From: Ophiosphaerella korrae
Taxonomy: Eukaryota; Ascomycota; Dothideomycetes; Pleosporales; Phaeosphaeriaceae
Assembly: GCA_028456385.1 (NCBI GenBank)
Contig: JALNQF010000542.1
Coordinates: 1 to 24,199 of the forward strand
DNA length: 24,199 nt
Direction: 5' to 3'
The translations under genes were made by a program, and so were the position numbers. The notes beneath the pieces were generated by a model, which was given only the letters and a program-made list of their open reading frames with translations, did no database searches and was not told the DNA's origin. Position 1 is the stretch's first letter, and every line of letters begins with the position of its first letter. Below, one piece after another: positions 1-9,400 of this stretch.

Positions 1-757
1 AATAAGTAAACTAAATAATAAAATTAGACTCTAGAATAGTATTTAAGAATCTTTATAATAGAGAATTAAGATAATTAGGTTACTTTACTAAAAATAGCAT
101 AATTTATATAATAACTTAATTTATAAAAGAATAAAGACAATACCCTTTTATACTATACTAAGTAAATACCTAATCTTTATATACTTACCTAAAGATAGTA
201 AGCTAGAAAGAGAAGTACTAGACACTATTTAAAGAGTAAATCGTATATATAGTATATAAGTAATACTTATAGAGTTTCTATAAAAAGTATAAGTATATTA
301 AGTATAGTACTATAATAATAAATATAAACTAGAAGTCTTTAGAAAAAGAGAGCTAGTTCTACTAAGTATAAAGAACTTAAGCTTTACTTACTAACTATAT
401 AAGAAGCTATTAGATAAGTTTATTAGACTATTTTAAGTATAAGATATAGTAAGAACGTAAGTATACAATATACTACTACTACTCTACTATTATATTTACA
501 ACGTATTTTATATTTCTCTCTTTAAGAGATAGAAATCTTAATTAGGTGTAGAAGATAATACCTAGCTACCTAAGGTAATAGAAGAAAGAGAAGAAGTATA
601 GGAGGTTAAAAGAATCCTAAAGAAATACAAAAGAAAAGGATAACTAGAGTATCTCTTTAGATAGAAAAGATATAATAAATCCTAGGATATATAAACTCCT
701 ACTATAGATTTTAAAGATATAAACAAACTACTTAATAATTTTAATTTAGCTTAAAGC
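1..757 (+). pseudogene. Ty3/Gypsy chromovirus pol 3' end (element E): integrase C-terminus and chromodomain
   Basis: Truncated by the window start. The first codons read like the end of an integrase core (NK-TK--N-TLE-YLRIF, matching the usual TERxNQTLExYLR stretch after the catalytic Glu). The GPY/F-type C-terminal region follows at about 300-530, with KLEVFRKRELVLLSIKNLSF and FYISLFKRQ, the fungal NVFHVSLLK motif with His and Val changed. A chromodomain lies at about 595-735 (VKRILKKYKRKG-LEYLF then RYNKS-DI-TPT), where the gaps are TAG or TAA in place of Gln or Trp. The frame moves from 1 to 2 near 140-190, which suggests a one-base indel. Chromodomains of such integrases guide insertion to marked chromatin. 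The gene is dead. Family assignment is secure; the exact end is not. Confidence 0.8.
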
Positions 758-959
758 ACTCTATAATTAAAACATATATAGAAAACGTAATTTATATACT
801 TAAAACGTACTTATAGAGTAAATAGCGTAATCTAACTTTTAGCTCTATAGCTAAGTATCTATACGTATAAAAAATAAATAATTATACTATAAACTATTTC
901 TTCTCTACTTATTAGATAAGCTTAAACTACTCTCTACTTACGTTTTACTTACTTTTTAA
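758..959. other. Spacer, probable 3' region of element E
   Basis: AT-rich sequence after the chromodomain frame. I could not recognise a polypurine tract or an LTR end, so the 3' limit of element E is not defined. Confidence 0.3.
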
Positions 960-1790
960 AAGTAGAATATCTTAACCCTCTACTTTATTTTCTTCCTCTT
1001 CTTCCTCTTCTTTCTCTTCTTCTTCTACTTCTTCTTCTTCTACCTCTTCTTCTTTACTACTATCCTTATTATTATCTTCTTTATTATTAACTTATTCTAT
1101 AAAAAGGTAGTTATAGTAAGCCTAAAAAGTAGTTAGTATACGCTATATAAGCGTAGTATAAGTAAATATATAATATAGTAAAGGTAGCCTAAAATCTCTA
1201 TTAATACCTTAACTAAACCCTACTACTAAGCTATAAGGCTACGCTATTTAGTTAAAATAAGCCCTAAAAATTAAGGCGTAGTTATAGGTGTTTAAGTAAG
1301 TACTCCTAAAGGAGCACTATTATAAGTAGTAAGGTACCTATAGTTTAATAGCTCTAAGTTAAAGGTACGCTAAGTACGAGTAAGCTTAACGCTAGTATAG
1401 CGCACCTCTAAGTTAGTCTTAAGAGTAGTAGTATTAGATATAGTAGTATTATACGTATTATAAAGCTTATAAAGATAGTTAACGTACCTATTAAGTATAG
1501 AAAGTACCTATTTATATTAGTTAAAGCGTATACAAAGAGTATATCTCTAAAATAGTTACTAAAGTATAGCTACTATAATTACTAATAGAATAATACTAGT
1601 AATAATACTCTTCTAGCTTATTATATATCTCCTTTTAGTTAATAATACTTTAAGTATAGTATAAGTAAGTAATATACAAAGCGTTATAATTAGCGCGCTT
1701 AGTATCTATACTCTACTTAAAAGGTAGGGCTTAATAGATGTTACTCTTTTTAATAAATTTTAGGCGAGGATAGTAAACTATAGTAATAAT
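960..1790 (-). pseudogene. Unidentified decayed reading frame with Glu-rich end
   Basis: I do not recognise this gene. On the minus strand, from about 1785 leftwards, a frame reads YYPRLKFIKKSNIY and later NYNALYITYLYYT; after an apparent frame change near 1530 it continues with LCIRFN, LYNTYNTTISNTTTLKTNLE, YLTTYNSAPLGVL and KVLIEILGYLYY. Interruptions are mainly TAA or TAG where Gln or Trp would be expected, as in the identified elements nearby. The acidic tract at 975-1085 lies downstream in another frame. No ATG start is visible. It lies between two retroelement fragments, so it could belong to a further transposon or to a captured host gene. The coding interpretation itself is uncertain. 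Confidence 0.35.
975..1085. repeat. Polypyrimidine (CTT)n-like microsatellite
   Basis: About 110 bases consisting mostly of CTT, CCT and TCT triplets on the plus strand. On the minus strand one frame reads almost only Glu codons (KEEEVEEEEVEEEE and so on), so it may be the remains of an acidic protein tract rather than a simple repeat. Confidence 0.75.
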
Positions 1791-1869
1791 TACTAAACGT
1801 ATACTACGTATATATTAAGTATACGCTATAGTAGATAAGAAGATAAGTAAAATAATTACGAAAGAAAAA

Positions 1870-2388
1870 ATATTTTTTATATAAAGTTTACTAAGAGTAA
1901 ATATAATTATGTAAGTAAAAATCTTTTACTTATTATTAAAATATAAATAGAATGTTATACACAAGTATAATAATAATAATATACCTAATACGTAGGTATA
2001 ACGCGAAAGGTAAGTAAATACTATTTTCTCTATTTTCCTAAAGGTTTAGGGTTTTTATTAAGGTTGCACTTTAAAGAGCTAGTAAAGACACTAGCTAGAA
2101 GGAGAGGCTCTATAATAAGGGTTTATTAAATACTTAAGACTTTTATAAACTCTAGTATAAGTTAGGAGTAGAGCTAATATACTAAAGATTATAATATTAT
2201 ATAGTTATAATCTAAAGTAAAGCTAGTACGCTATATAGGCGTATAAATAGCTTAATACTTATAAAAAGAGTAAAGTAAGTATTATTCTCTATTAGATACT
2301 AGTAGTACTATTAAATAATATCTATTATCCCTTTACTATCTCCTATAACTTATAGTAAGTACTATTATCTTCTAGCTACTTCTTAATA
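1870..2388. other. Unassigned segment between element fragments
   Basis: No convincing reading frame or terminal repeat seen. It abuts element D where D's reverse transcriptase should continue upstream, so it replaces or interrupts D. The part at about 2040-2140 keeps a few CpA and TpG steps (for example TTGCACTTTAAAGAG) and looks slightly less mutated than its surroundings. Origin unknown. Confidence 0.3.
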
Positions 2389-4318
2389 AAAAGTACTACT
2401 ACTTATAAAGCTTATAAGAAAAGATATAATATAGAAATAAAAAGTAGAGTAAAAATAAGTATATAAAGAACTTAAGTAAGCTTATATTATACTACTAGTT
2501 CTAAAACAATTCTATAGTAATAAGACTCTAGTTATTAAAACTAATATATCTAATCTAGCTTATATAGTAATAGCGCTATAAGAGTATAAAGAAAAGTAGT
2601 ATCTAATTAGATACTATTTAAAGAAGTTTATAGAATAAGAAGAACGATATAATATATATAATAAGAAGCTACTTATAATAGTTAATATACTTAAGTATTA
2701 GAGAGCGTATACTAAAAGTATAGTAAAAGTAATTATAAAAATAGATTATAAAAACCTAATATACTTTATAATAAGTAAGAAGTTAGAGGATAAGTAGATA
2801 TAATAGTTAGAGCTACTAAGATAGTATAAATTTAAGATTTAGTACGTACTAGGTAAGGAAAATAGCTAAGTAGACGCGCTTAGCTAAAGATACAATATTA
2901 TAAGAAAGAAATAAGTAGTAGAAGAAGCTATAATACAAGATAATAGATAAAGATACCTAGTACTAAATATTCAACTAGTAGAGGAATAAAAAATTAATAA
3001 CTTAGTTAAAATTATAAATAAAGTTCTAAAAGAATTATAAAAAGTAATTATATAATAATACTATAATAACTTAGTATATAAGTACCTAGAGATTATATAA
3101 ACTATAGAACTAATCTAGAGAAACTATAGATTTAGTAAGATAAAGAAGAAAGTAACGTAGTTTATTAAAGAATACGTAGATTACTAAAAGAACAAGTATA
3201 AGATATATATACTTTATAGAAAAATATAAGTAATTAAAATACTAGAAGAACTATAGATAGATATTACAATAGACTTTATTATAAGACTACTAACGTTAAA
3301 GAACCTAGTAATAAGAATAGGATATAATATAATAATAGTAATCGTAGACTAATTTATAAAATACACTAAGATAAAGAAATTCTAAAGTAATTATATAGTA
3401 GACTAGCTAGGACACGTACTACTAGACGTACTAATATAGAGATATAAGATACTAAAGAGTATTATTAGTAATAAAGATAAGCTTTTTACGTCTAATTATT
3501 AGATAACGCTACTTATAGTAATAGAAATAAAAAAGAAGCTATTAATAGCTTACTATCTATAAATAGATAGATAAATAGAATAGACTAATAGAACGTTAAA
3601 AATATACCTAAGGATTTATAGTATTTAGAAGTAAAACAATTAATTATTACTATTACTTATAGTATAATTAGCTTACAATAATAAGTACTTAGAAGTAATA
3701 AGTAAAATACTATATTTTATAAACTATAGGATATACCCTAATTTATTTAAGAGAATACTACTAGGACCTAAGATAGAAGTAGTATTAGTTAGAGTTAAAG
3801 ATATATAAGAACTCTATAATAAGATAAGATAGAAACTAAAAAAAGCTTAGAAATAAAGTATTTTATATATTAATAGAAAATAAAAAATAGTACCTTTACT
3901 AAAAGAAGAAGATTAAGTGTATCTTTATATAAAGAATCTATAAATAAAGTAACTTAGTAAAGGGCTAGACTATATAAAGGTTAGACTATTTTTAGTTAAA
4001 GAAGATAATAAGCTAGTTATAAAAATACTAAAACTACTTAAAGATACTAAGGTATACGCTAAGTTCTATATAAGCTTACTAGAACTAGCTAAGCTAAAAA
4101 TACTAGTATAGCAACAATTTTAATATTAAAGAGAAGAAGATAATAAGTTTAAAGTTAAAGACCTATAAGGATATTAAGAAATAGGACGCAACGCCTTCTA
4201 AAGTATATAGTTTTTCTAAGAGTAGCTAGTAAAATAAAAAGGCTACTTAGTAAGTAAAAATATATAGGAACTTAAAGCTAATCTATAGAATTATTAGTAA
4301 ATACTTAAAAAAGTAAAA
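2389..4318 (+). pseudogene. Ty3/Gypsy chromovirus pol (element D): RT end, RNase H, integrase, chromodomain
   Basis: A 5'-truncated pol held in one frame (frame 2) for about 640 codons, broken only by TAA and TAG. About 2389-2500 is the connection after RT (VYKELK-AYIILLVLKQF). RNase H runs 2505-2900, from LVIKTNISNLA (ETDASD in active enzymes) to LGKENSQVDALS. The integrase zinc region is at about 3060-3200 (TIEL then FIKEYVDY-KNKYK, His and Cys changed to Tyr). In the core, Asp is in IDFII near 3272, the second Asp is replaced in IISNKDKLF near 3460, and the Glu region follows TDRQIEQTN near 3560-3595. A GPY/F-like part is near 3955-4010 (KGLDYIKVRLF), and the chromodomain is at 4140-4310 (LVK-KGYLVSKNI-ELKANL). 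Gag, protease and most of RT are missing. It cannot be functional. The Tf1/Maggy-like chromovirus group is likely. Confidence 0.85.
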
Positions 4319-4997
4319 AACAAGTACTATATACTAGGATATATAGGATATATAAAGTTATAGCTAGGATATAATAGATATATTAGTAGTAGAAAGTTTA
4401 ATAATAAGCCTAACTATATAGAGCCTCTAAAGCGCCCTTAGTTATAATAAAATTGTCTATTAAGCTAATAGTAAACTAGATAGTAGGAGATAAAGTAATA
4501 TTAATAGAAGTAGTAGAATAGTTAAAAATCTATACTAAGACCTTATTACCTTCTTACTCTTACTCTAATACTAGGTATAAGGCCTTATAATAAGTACGCT
4601 CTTTAGTAGATTTTAATATTTTCTTATTACGTAGTAAATAGGTAATAATAATAGTAAGAAGTTTCTTATTATTATTAACTTTTTTATAGAACTTTTTATA
4701 AGTTCTATTAAGAAACTCTTAGGTTATACTAATATAGAGATACTTTATATAAGTATACTTAGTATACTCTAGAGTAGAATCTAGTATAATAAAATAAAGA
4801 ATACTTAAAAGAAAATAATATAGATAAAGTGTTTTAGAAATATAGTTTATAGTAAAGATTTCTAATAAAAGATAAAGTCTATGAGACTAAGAAGAAGGTA
4901 GTATTATAGTAAGATAGTTTTTAATTAGAAAGTAGAGTAAACTACTTATAAGCTAGACCTAGCTAATAGAAGCCTAGGCCTAAGAATAGACTTAGCG
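4319..4997 (+). other. 3' tail of element D between chromodomain and LTR
   Basis: About 680 bases with no clear domain. Near 4920-5005 a plus frame reads basic residues ending in RLSVKKRDS, resembling the low-complexity pol tails that run into the polypurine tract in many fungal Gypsy elements. The minus strand is also fairly open but hydrophobic and unconvincing. I treat the stretch as the 3' untranslated or tail part of D. Confidence 0.4.
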
Positions 4998-5013
4998 TAA
5001 AAAAGAGGGATAG
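4998..5013 (+). other. Probable polypurine tract of element D
   Basis: The run TAAAAAAGAGGGATAG lies directly before TATTATAATACT, which fits a RIP-altered LTR start (TGTT to TATT). A purine-rich primer site for plus-strand DNA synthesis is expected exactly here. Confidence 0.5.
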
Positions 5014-5052
5014 TATTATAATACTAAGTAGTAGGTAAGCTATTATATTATA
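5014..5052 (+). repeat. 3' LTR of element D, first part
   Basis: Thirty-nine bases from the presumed LTR start to the TA at 5051-5052, where the Fot1-like transposon interrupts it. The remainder resumes at 13972. Assignment rests on position after pol and the purine tract; no second D LTR is in the window to compare. Confidence 0.45.
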
Positions 5053-5063
5053 CGTAATTAGGC

Positions 5064-5121
5064 TAACGTAGTTTATAAGTAAGTAGCTAGTATAAGTAAG
5101 TAGCTAGCCCTACTAACTTTA
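5064..5121 (+). repeat. Left terminal inverted repeat of the Fot1-like element
   Basis: Begins TAACGTAGTTTATAAG and ends CTACTAACTTTA. It contains two adjacent copies of a 17-bp unit TATAAGTAAGTAGCTAG at 5074-5090 and 5091-5107, plausible transposase binding sites. Pairs with 13900-13957. Confidence 0.9.
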
Positions 5122-5186
5122 TGTACCTCTTTAAGTGTATAACTTAACAACGTAGTAGAGTAGAGTATATATATTAATATATTAAA

Positions 5187-5329
5187 TTAAGTAGTACCTA
5201 CTATATTACTTTTATACGTACGTAAGTTATACCTAGTCTCTCTATACCTCTTATAGCGTACGCGAGCCTAGTAACTTAAGCCTAAACGCTACTTACTCTT
5301 ACACTATTTACAATTAATCTAGTAATTAG
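5187..5329 (-). pseudogene. Fot1-like transposase, C-terminal part with zinc-knuckle remnant
   Basis: Continuation of the gene broken at 12362. When element A and one ATTAG copy are left out, the same frame carries on and reaches RYKRYRETRYNLRTY (about 5214-5258). This has the spacing of a CX2CX4HX4C knuckle in which every Cys and the His have become Tyr. Such knuckles end several fungal Fot1-like transposases. The first stop after it is TAA at 5187-5189, which could itself be a mutated CAA. Together with the other part the frame is about 550 codons, matching the family. Confidence 0.75.
5325..5329. repeat. Target-site duplication of element A, left copy
   Basis: ATTAG directly before the left LTR, identical to 12357-12361. 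Five-base duplications are usual for Ty3/Gypsy integrases. Confidence 0.9.
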
Positions 5330-5760
5330 TGTTACGGGCTTACTAGGGTCGACTTCCTAATAGCCTAGATAGGTGTTAGTAGATTATAAGGTAATAACAA
5401 AAGCTTATATAGTAATCTACAATAGGCTATAAATAATAGAAGATGTTTTACAACTATCTTTGTATTGTTGCTCGTAGTTAATAATTAAATTACTAATACT
5501 ATCTTAATAGTGCGCATTGTTACTAACTATATACTTGTCCTAATCTATAGATCTATTACTACTAAGAATAATAGATTATAGATTACTTTAATCTATAATC
5601 TATTAACGCTAAGAGTCTATAGATTATAGATTACTTTTAGGTGTCCTAATTATGTATAGTTTCCTAATTAAGTTCGTATTCTACGTATTTATAAGAACTT
5701 AGTCCTTTAGTTGTAAGGCTAATTAGTTCTATCTATATTTCTCTTGTTACTATTGTAATA
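5330..5760 (-). repeat. 3' LTR of element A (left)
   Basis: 431 bp, aligned end to end with 11926-12356. I count about 29 differences, all transitions except one (AGTGC against ACTGC near 5513). It contains two 48-bp units at 5541-5588 and 5589-5636, each bounded by TAATCTATA and its complement. Confidence 0.95.
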
Positions 5761-6470
5761 CTATCTCCTCCTCTAAGTAGGTCCTCGTTTATCTATCCTA
5801 GGGCTAAGGTTATTAGCCTACTCTCTTCGTTAATTTCTAGCTCTTTATTACTCTCTATAGTTGCCTCTTCTATACGTTGTCGATATCTTCTTACTAATCG
5901 CGTGTTACGCAATAGTATTAAAATATTTCCTTATTCTTGTTGTACCTCCTCTAAGTTAAATCCTAAGTACTCTCCTTATATAGTTTCTACAAACAATAGT
6001 AGAGCTTATAAGGCGTATATCTATATAAACGTTTATAGTTCCTATAACGTGTCTAGTATCTCTTTTATAGAGTATATATTTATTATACTTATTCTTATAT
6101 CTAGGCTTAATAATAATAGAGAGAGCTATTAACTAGGCTTAAGAGAAATTACTATCTTAAATTGTAGAGGCTAAAGCTAAGCGTAAGTAGATCTAGGAGC
6201 TTGCGTAGAGTAAGCTAGTAGAAAATCAAGCTCGTCTCTCTCGTCTTTATAAGATAAAGGCGCTAAATAATAAGAAATTAGCTATACAGTTAGTAGCTCT
6301 AGAAGCTAAGCTAGACTTAGATAAAGTATTTAGTGTTGCTGTAGTAGGTCCTGCGTTAGGCGCTCCTATTACCTCTCTATCTAGCGATAGTAATATTAGT
6401 TCTCTTAGTTCGCTACTAGGCGTTCTAGAGGGTTTTAACTTTAGAAGTCCTTTAGTTTCTTAGGGTAGTT
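5695..6470 (+). pseudogene. Possible antisense frame in element A (Cys-rich part, then coiled coil)
   Basis: Opposite in strand to Gag-Pol, between the chromodomain and the 3' LTR. Plus frame 1 has no stop from 5695 to 6129. It includes FPYSCCTSSKLNPKYS and SRAYKAYIYINVYSSYN, where several Tyr are probably former Cys, giving a CX2C-like cluster. Plus frame 2 then carries VEAKAKRK near 6170, an open run of about 80 codons (SKLVENQARLSRLYKIKALN to FNFRSPLVS) with coiled-coil character, and a Ser-rich tail. Element B has the same two pieces, also in frames 1 and 2. From memory, hypothetical proteins with a Cys cluster followed by a coiled coil occur in fungal repeats, but I cannot verify a match. 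The minus strand here stays in the Gag-Pol frame and is also fairly open, so the coding strand is undecided. A GTG at 5902 is an unlikely start. Confidence 0.42.
5761..5776 (-). other. Polypurine tract of element A
   Basis: In element orientation AGAGGAGGAGATAG lies immediately before the 3' LTR, as required for priming plus-strand DNA. The same place in element B (16357-16372) is also purine-rich. Confidence 0.8.
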
Positions 6471-9400
6471 AAGATTATTTTCTAGTTCCTATGTTTCTTC
6501 CTATAGTTGTCCTTTTTCGTCTATACCTATCTATTTTACTAGGTAGTAGTTCCTACTATTATAGAACTAACGTACTAGGATTTCTTTAACTTCTTATTCT
6601 TCTTGTTCTCTATACGTGTCTACTTTGTACACTAGTAGTTTTACGTTTTATAGTACTGTCTTAAGTAGTACTATATAGAAGGTTAGGTGTATCCTTATTT
6701 TATTTAGTAGCTTTAATTTAAATATAACTAGCGTAACTTCTTCTTTAATTTTGTATAGTCCTATCTTAACGTAGTCTAATTTTAAACTTAGTCTCTTACT
6801 CTTAATGTTTTTTCGTACTAACTATACTTTTTCTCCCTTTCTAAATTAGGATCCCTCTTTATATTTCTTATTGTAGTACTTTACTATTTAATTATATAGG
6901 AATTCTATATCCTGTCTTAATTGCTCGTGTATATCTTTAAGTCTATTAGTAAAGTTTTCTCCTTTTAAAGACTAAGATATCTCTAGTCTTAGTATTCTAT
7001 ATATACTAGGGTTAAATCTATAGTTTATAAAGAAAAGTAATACTCCTATTATCTTATTCTTTGCGCTATTGTATACTAACTATACTATAAGTAGTAACTA
7101 TACCTAATTGTTCTAGTTGTAGTTAAGATAGTATCTTAGGTACTATTCTACTATCTAGTTTATTCTTTCTAATTGTCTATCTATTTGTAGGTAGTATGTA
7201 GTAGATATTACGTGTTTAATTCCTAATTGTACTATTATTGTTCTCTATAGTTTTAATGTAAATCTTATATCTCTATCTATAATAATCTTGTCTAGTAGTC
7301 TATATTAACTAATTATAGTTCCTAGAACCTAGTATATAGTAACTTCTATTCTACTTTTTTCTTTATATAGTCTAAAGTATAAGTATTTTATAAGTTTATT
7401 TACTATTATTAGGATTCTATTGTACTTAACTCCTAATATTAGGTCTTTTAACTTAGGTAGTTTTGTAATAAAATCTATTATAATAACTCCCTATAGTTAT
7501 TCTAGTACTTCTACTAGTTATAGCTTCTTGTATAGTATATATCTACTATGCTTATTCCTCTAGTATTCTATATAATCTTGTAGTACTTCTATTACTAGTT
7601 ATCTTGCTCTTAGGATATAATAATCTCTTAGTAGTCTATCTAGTATTTTGTTAATTCCTTAATATCTATATACTAGTAGTTTATAGAACTATTGTATAAA
7701 TTCTCTTTATATTTTTCCTAGAATGTACGTTCTTCTATAGGCTTTTGCGAGACTTTCTTAGATCTTAAGTTTTTCTATTTCTTTAGGGGCTTTTCTTGTT
7801 TCTTCTTAAATCTATTCGTCTAGCTCGCTACTCTTTCTTTTAAGTGTTGCGGCTATTTTAGGTGTATTTAGGACTAAATATCCTTCTTTGTTTTTAACTA
7901 GAACTATACTAGTAGCGCTTACTTCTTTCTATAAGTCTAGTCTTCTACTAAGGGCGTCTATAAATTAGTTATCTTTTTCCTTTGTGTGTATAATTTCTAT
8001 ATTAAATATTAATAGGAATTCCTACTATCTTATATATTATTGTATTAGTTCTTTATTTAGTATAAATCCTATAAGATTCCTATAGTCTATATAGACCTTT
8101 GTTTAGTATTTTACTCTTTATAGGTATACTCTCTATTATTTAAATACTTTATAGATTACTAGTATCTCTTTATTATAAATTAGGTAGTTAAGCTCTACTA
8201 GCTTTATTTTCTTAGAGAAGTATTTAACTAAATATTCTTTCTTAGTCTTTAGGTCTTCTTGTATTAGTGCTATTCTGTAGACTAAATTAGATACGTCTGT
8301 TTTTACTATTACTAGTAGGTCTAGGTTATATATTCTAATAACTAGGTTTTCTATAAACTTCTTTTTAATCTTCTTAAATACTTTGTCGTATTCCTTTATC
8401 TATTTAAATAGTGTATCCTTTTTTATAAGCCTTGTTATTAGTTCTATATCTTTAGACTATCCTACTATTAACTTTCTACAAAAGTTAGCTAGGCTATAAA
8501 ATTATTATACTTCCTTTAGGTTCTTAGGTATTAGCTATTCGTTAATTAATCTAATTTTTTCTAGATCGATCTTGATTTTTCCTAGTTTAATAATAAATCT
8601 AAGGAAGTCTATTTCTTTTATATAGAATTTGTATTTTCTTATTTTAAGAAATAGTTTACTTTCTACTAGTTTTTCTAGTACTTTATATATATATTATACG
8701 TATTCTTCTTCTATTTCTAAGAATATAAGGATGTTATCTAGGTATATAAATGTAAATATATCTAAGTACTCTCTTAGTACTATATTTATTCTTTCTTAGA
8801 AGGCTACTAGTGCGTTTATTAAGCTAAAGGGTATAACTAGGTATTTATATAGTCTATATTGTGTTCTAAACGCTGTCTTCTATTTATTACCTTTCTTAAT
8901 TCTAATCTAGTAGTAGGCGTTCTAGATATCTAGTTTTGTAAATATTCTTACTTTCTATAGTCTATCTTGTATTACGTCTATTTGTAGTAAGGGATATTAG
9001 TTCTTATTTATAATTGCGTTAGTTTTTCTAAAGTCTACGTAAAGTCTTTTATTATTTATTCTCTTTTTGTCTATAAATATAAGTCTATATACTACTAAGG
9101 ACTTAGATTCTTATATCTATCCTTTCTTTAGTGCGTTTTTAATAAACGTTTGTTTAATCTTAGATTCTTCTTCTATTTTTCTATAAACTAGGCTCTATCC
9201 TACGTCCTTATCTTCCTTTAGATCTATCGCTAAATCCTATAGTTAATATTCTAGGAGGTAATCTTTAGGTTCTATAAGCTATTTTTCCTATTTCTTATAT
9301 TCTTCTAGGAATTCTCCTTTGTGTATAACTATGTTAGCTTTTAATATTTCTTTTTTAGAGTAGTTAATTCTACCTATTCTCTAATTAATTCTTAGGTTAG

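Noticed and set aside
975..1085. Polypyrimidine run as a polypurine tract of a minus-strand LTR element
   Set aside because: It is far longer than such tracts, contains mixed triplets, and no LTR boundary follows on either side.
2030..2390. Solo LTR in the unassigned stretch
   Set aside because: No TG...CA-type ends with flanking duplication and no second copy in the window.
4500..4990. Minus-strand hydrophobic reading frame as a membrane protein gene
   Set aside because: The Leu/Ile bias follows from AT-rich sequence read on that strand. No start, no motif, and the plus strand fits the tail of element D.
5541..5636. CRISPR-like array from regularly repeated units in the LTRs
   Set aside because: Units are adjacent with no unique spacers, few in number and confined to LTRs of fungal retroelements. 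They are a minisatellite.
5902..6132. A 76-codon ORF starting at GTG as an independent gene
   Set aside because: It is only part of a longer stop-free frame (5695-6129) inside element A, and a GTG start is not expected in a fungal nuclear gene. It is reported as part of a possible antisense frame.
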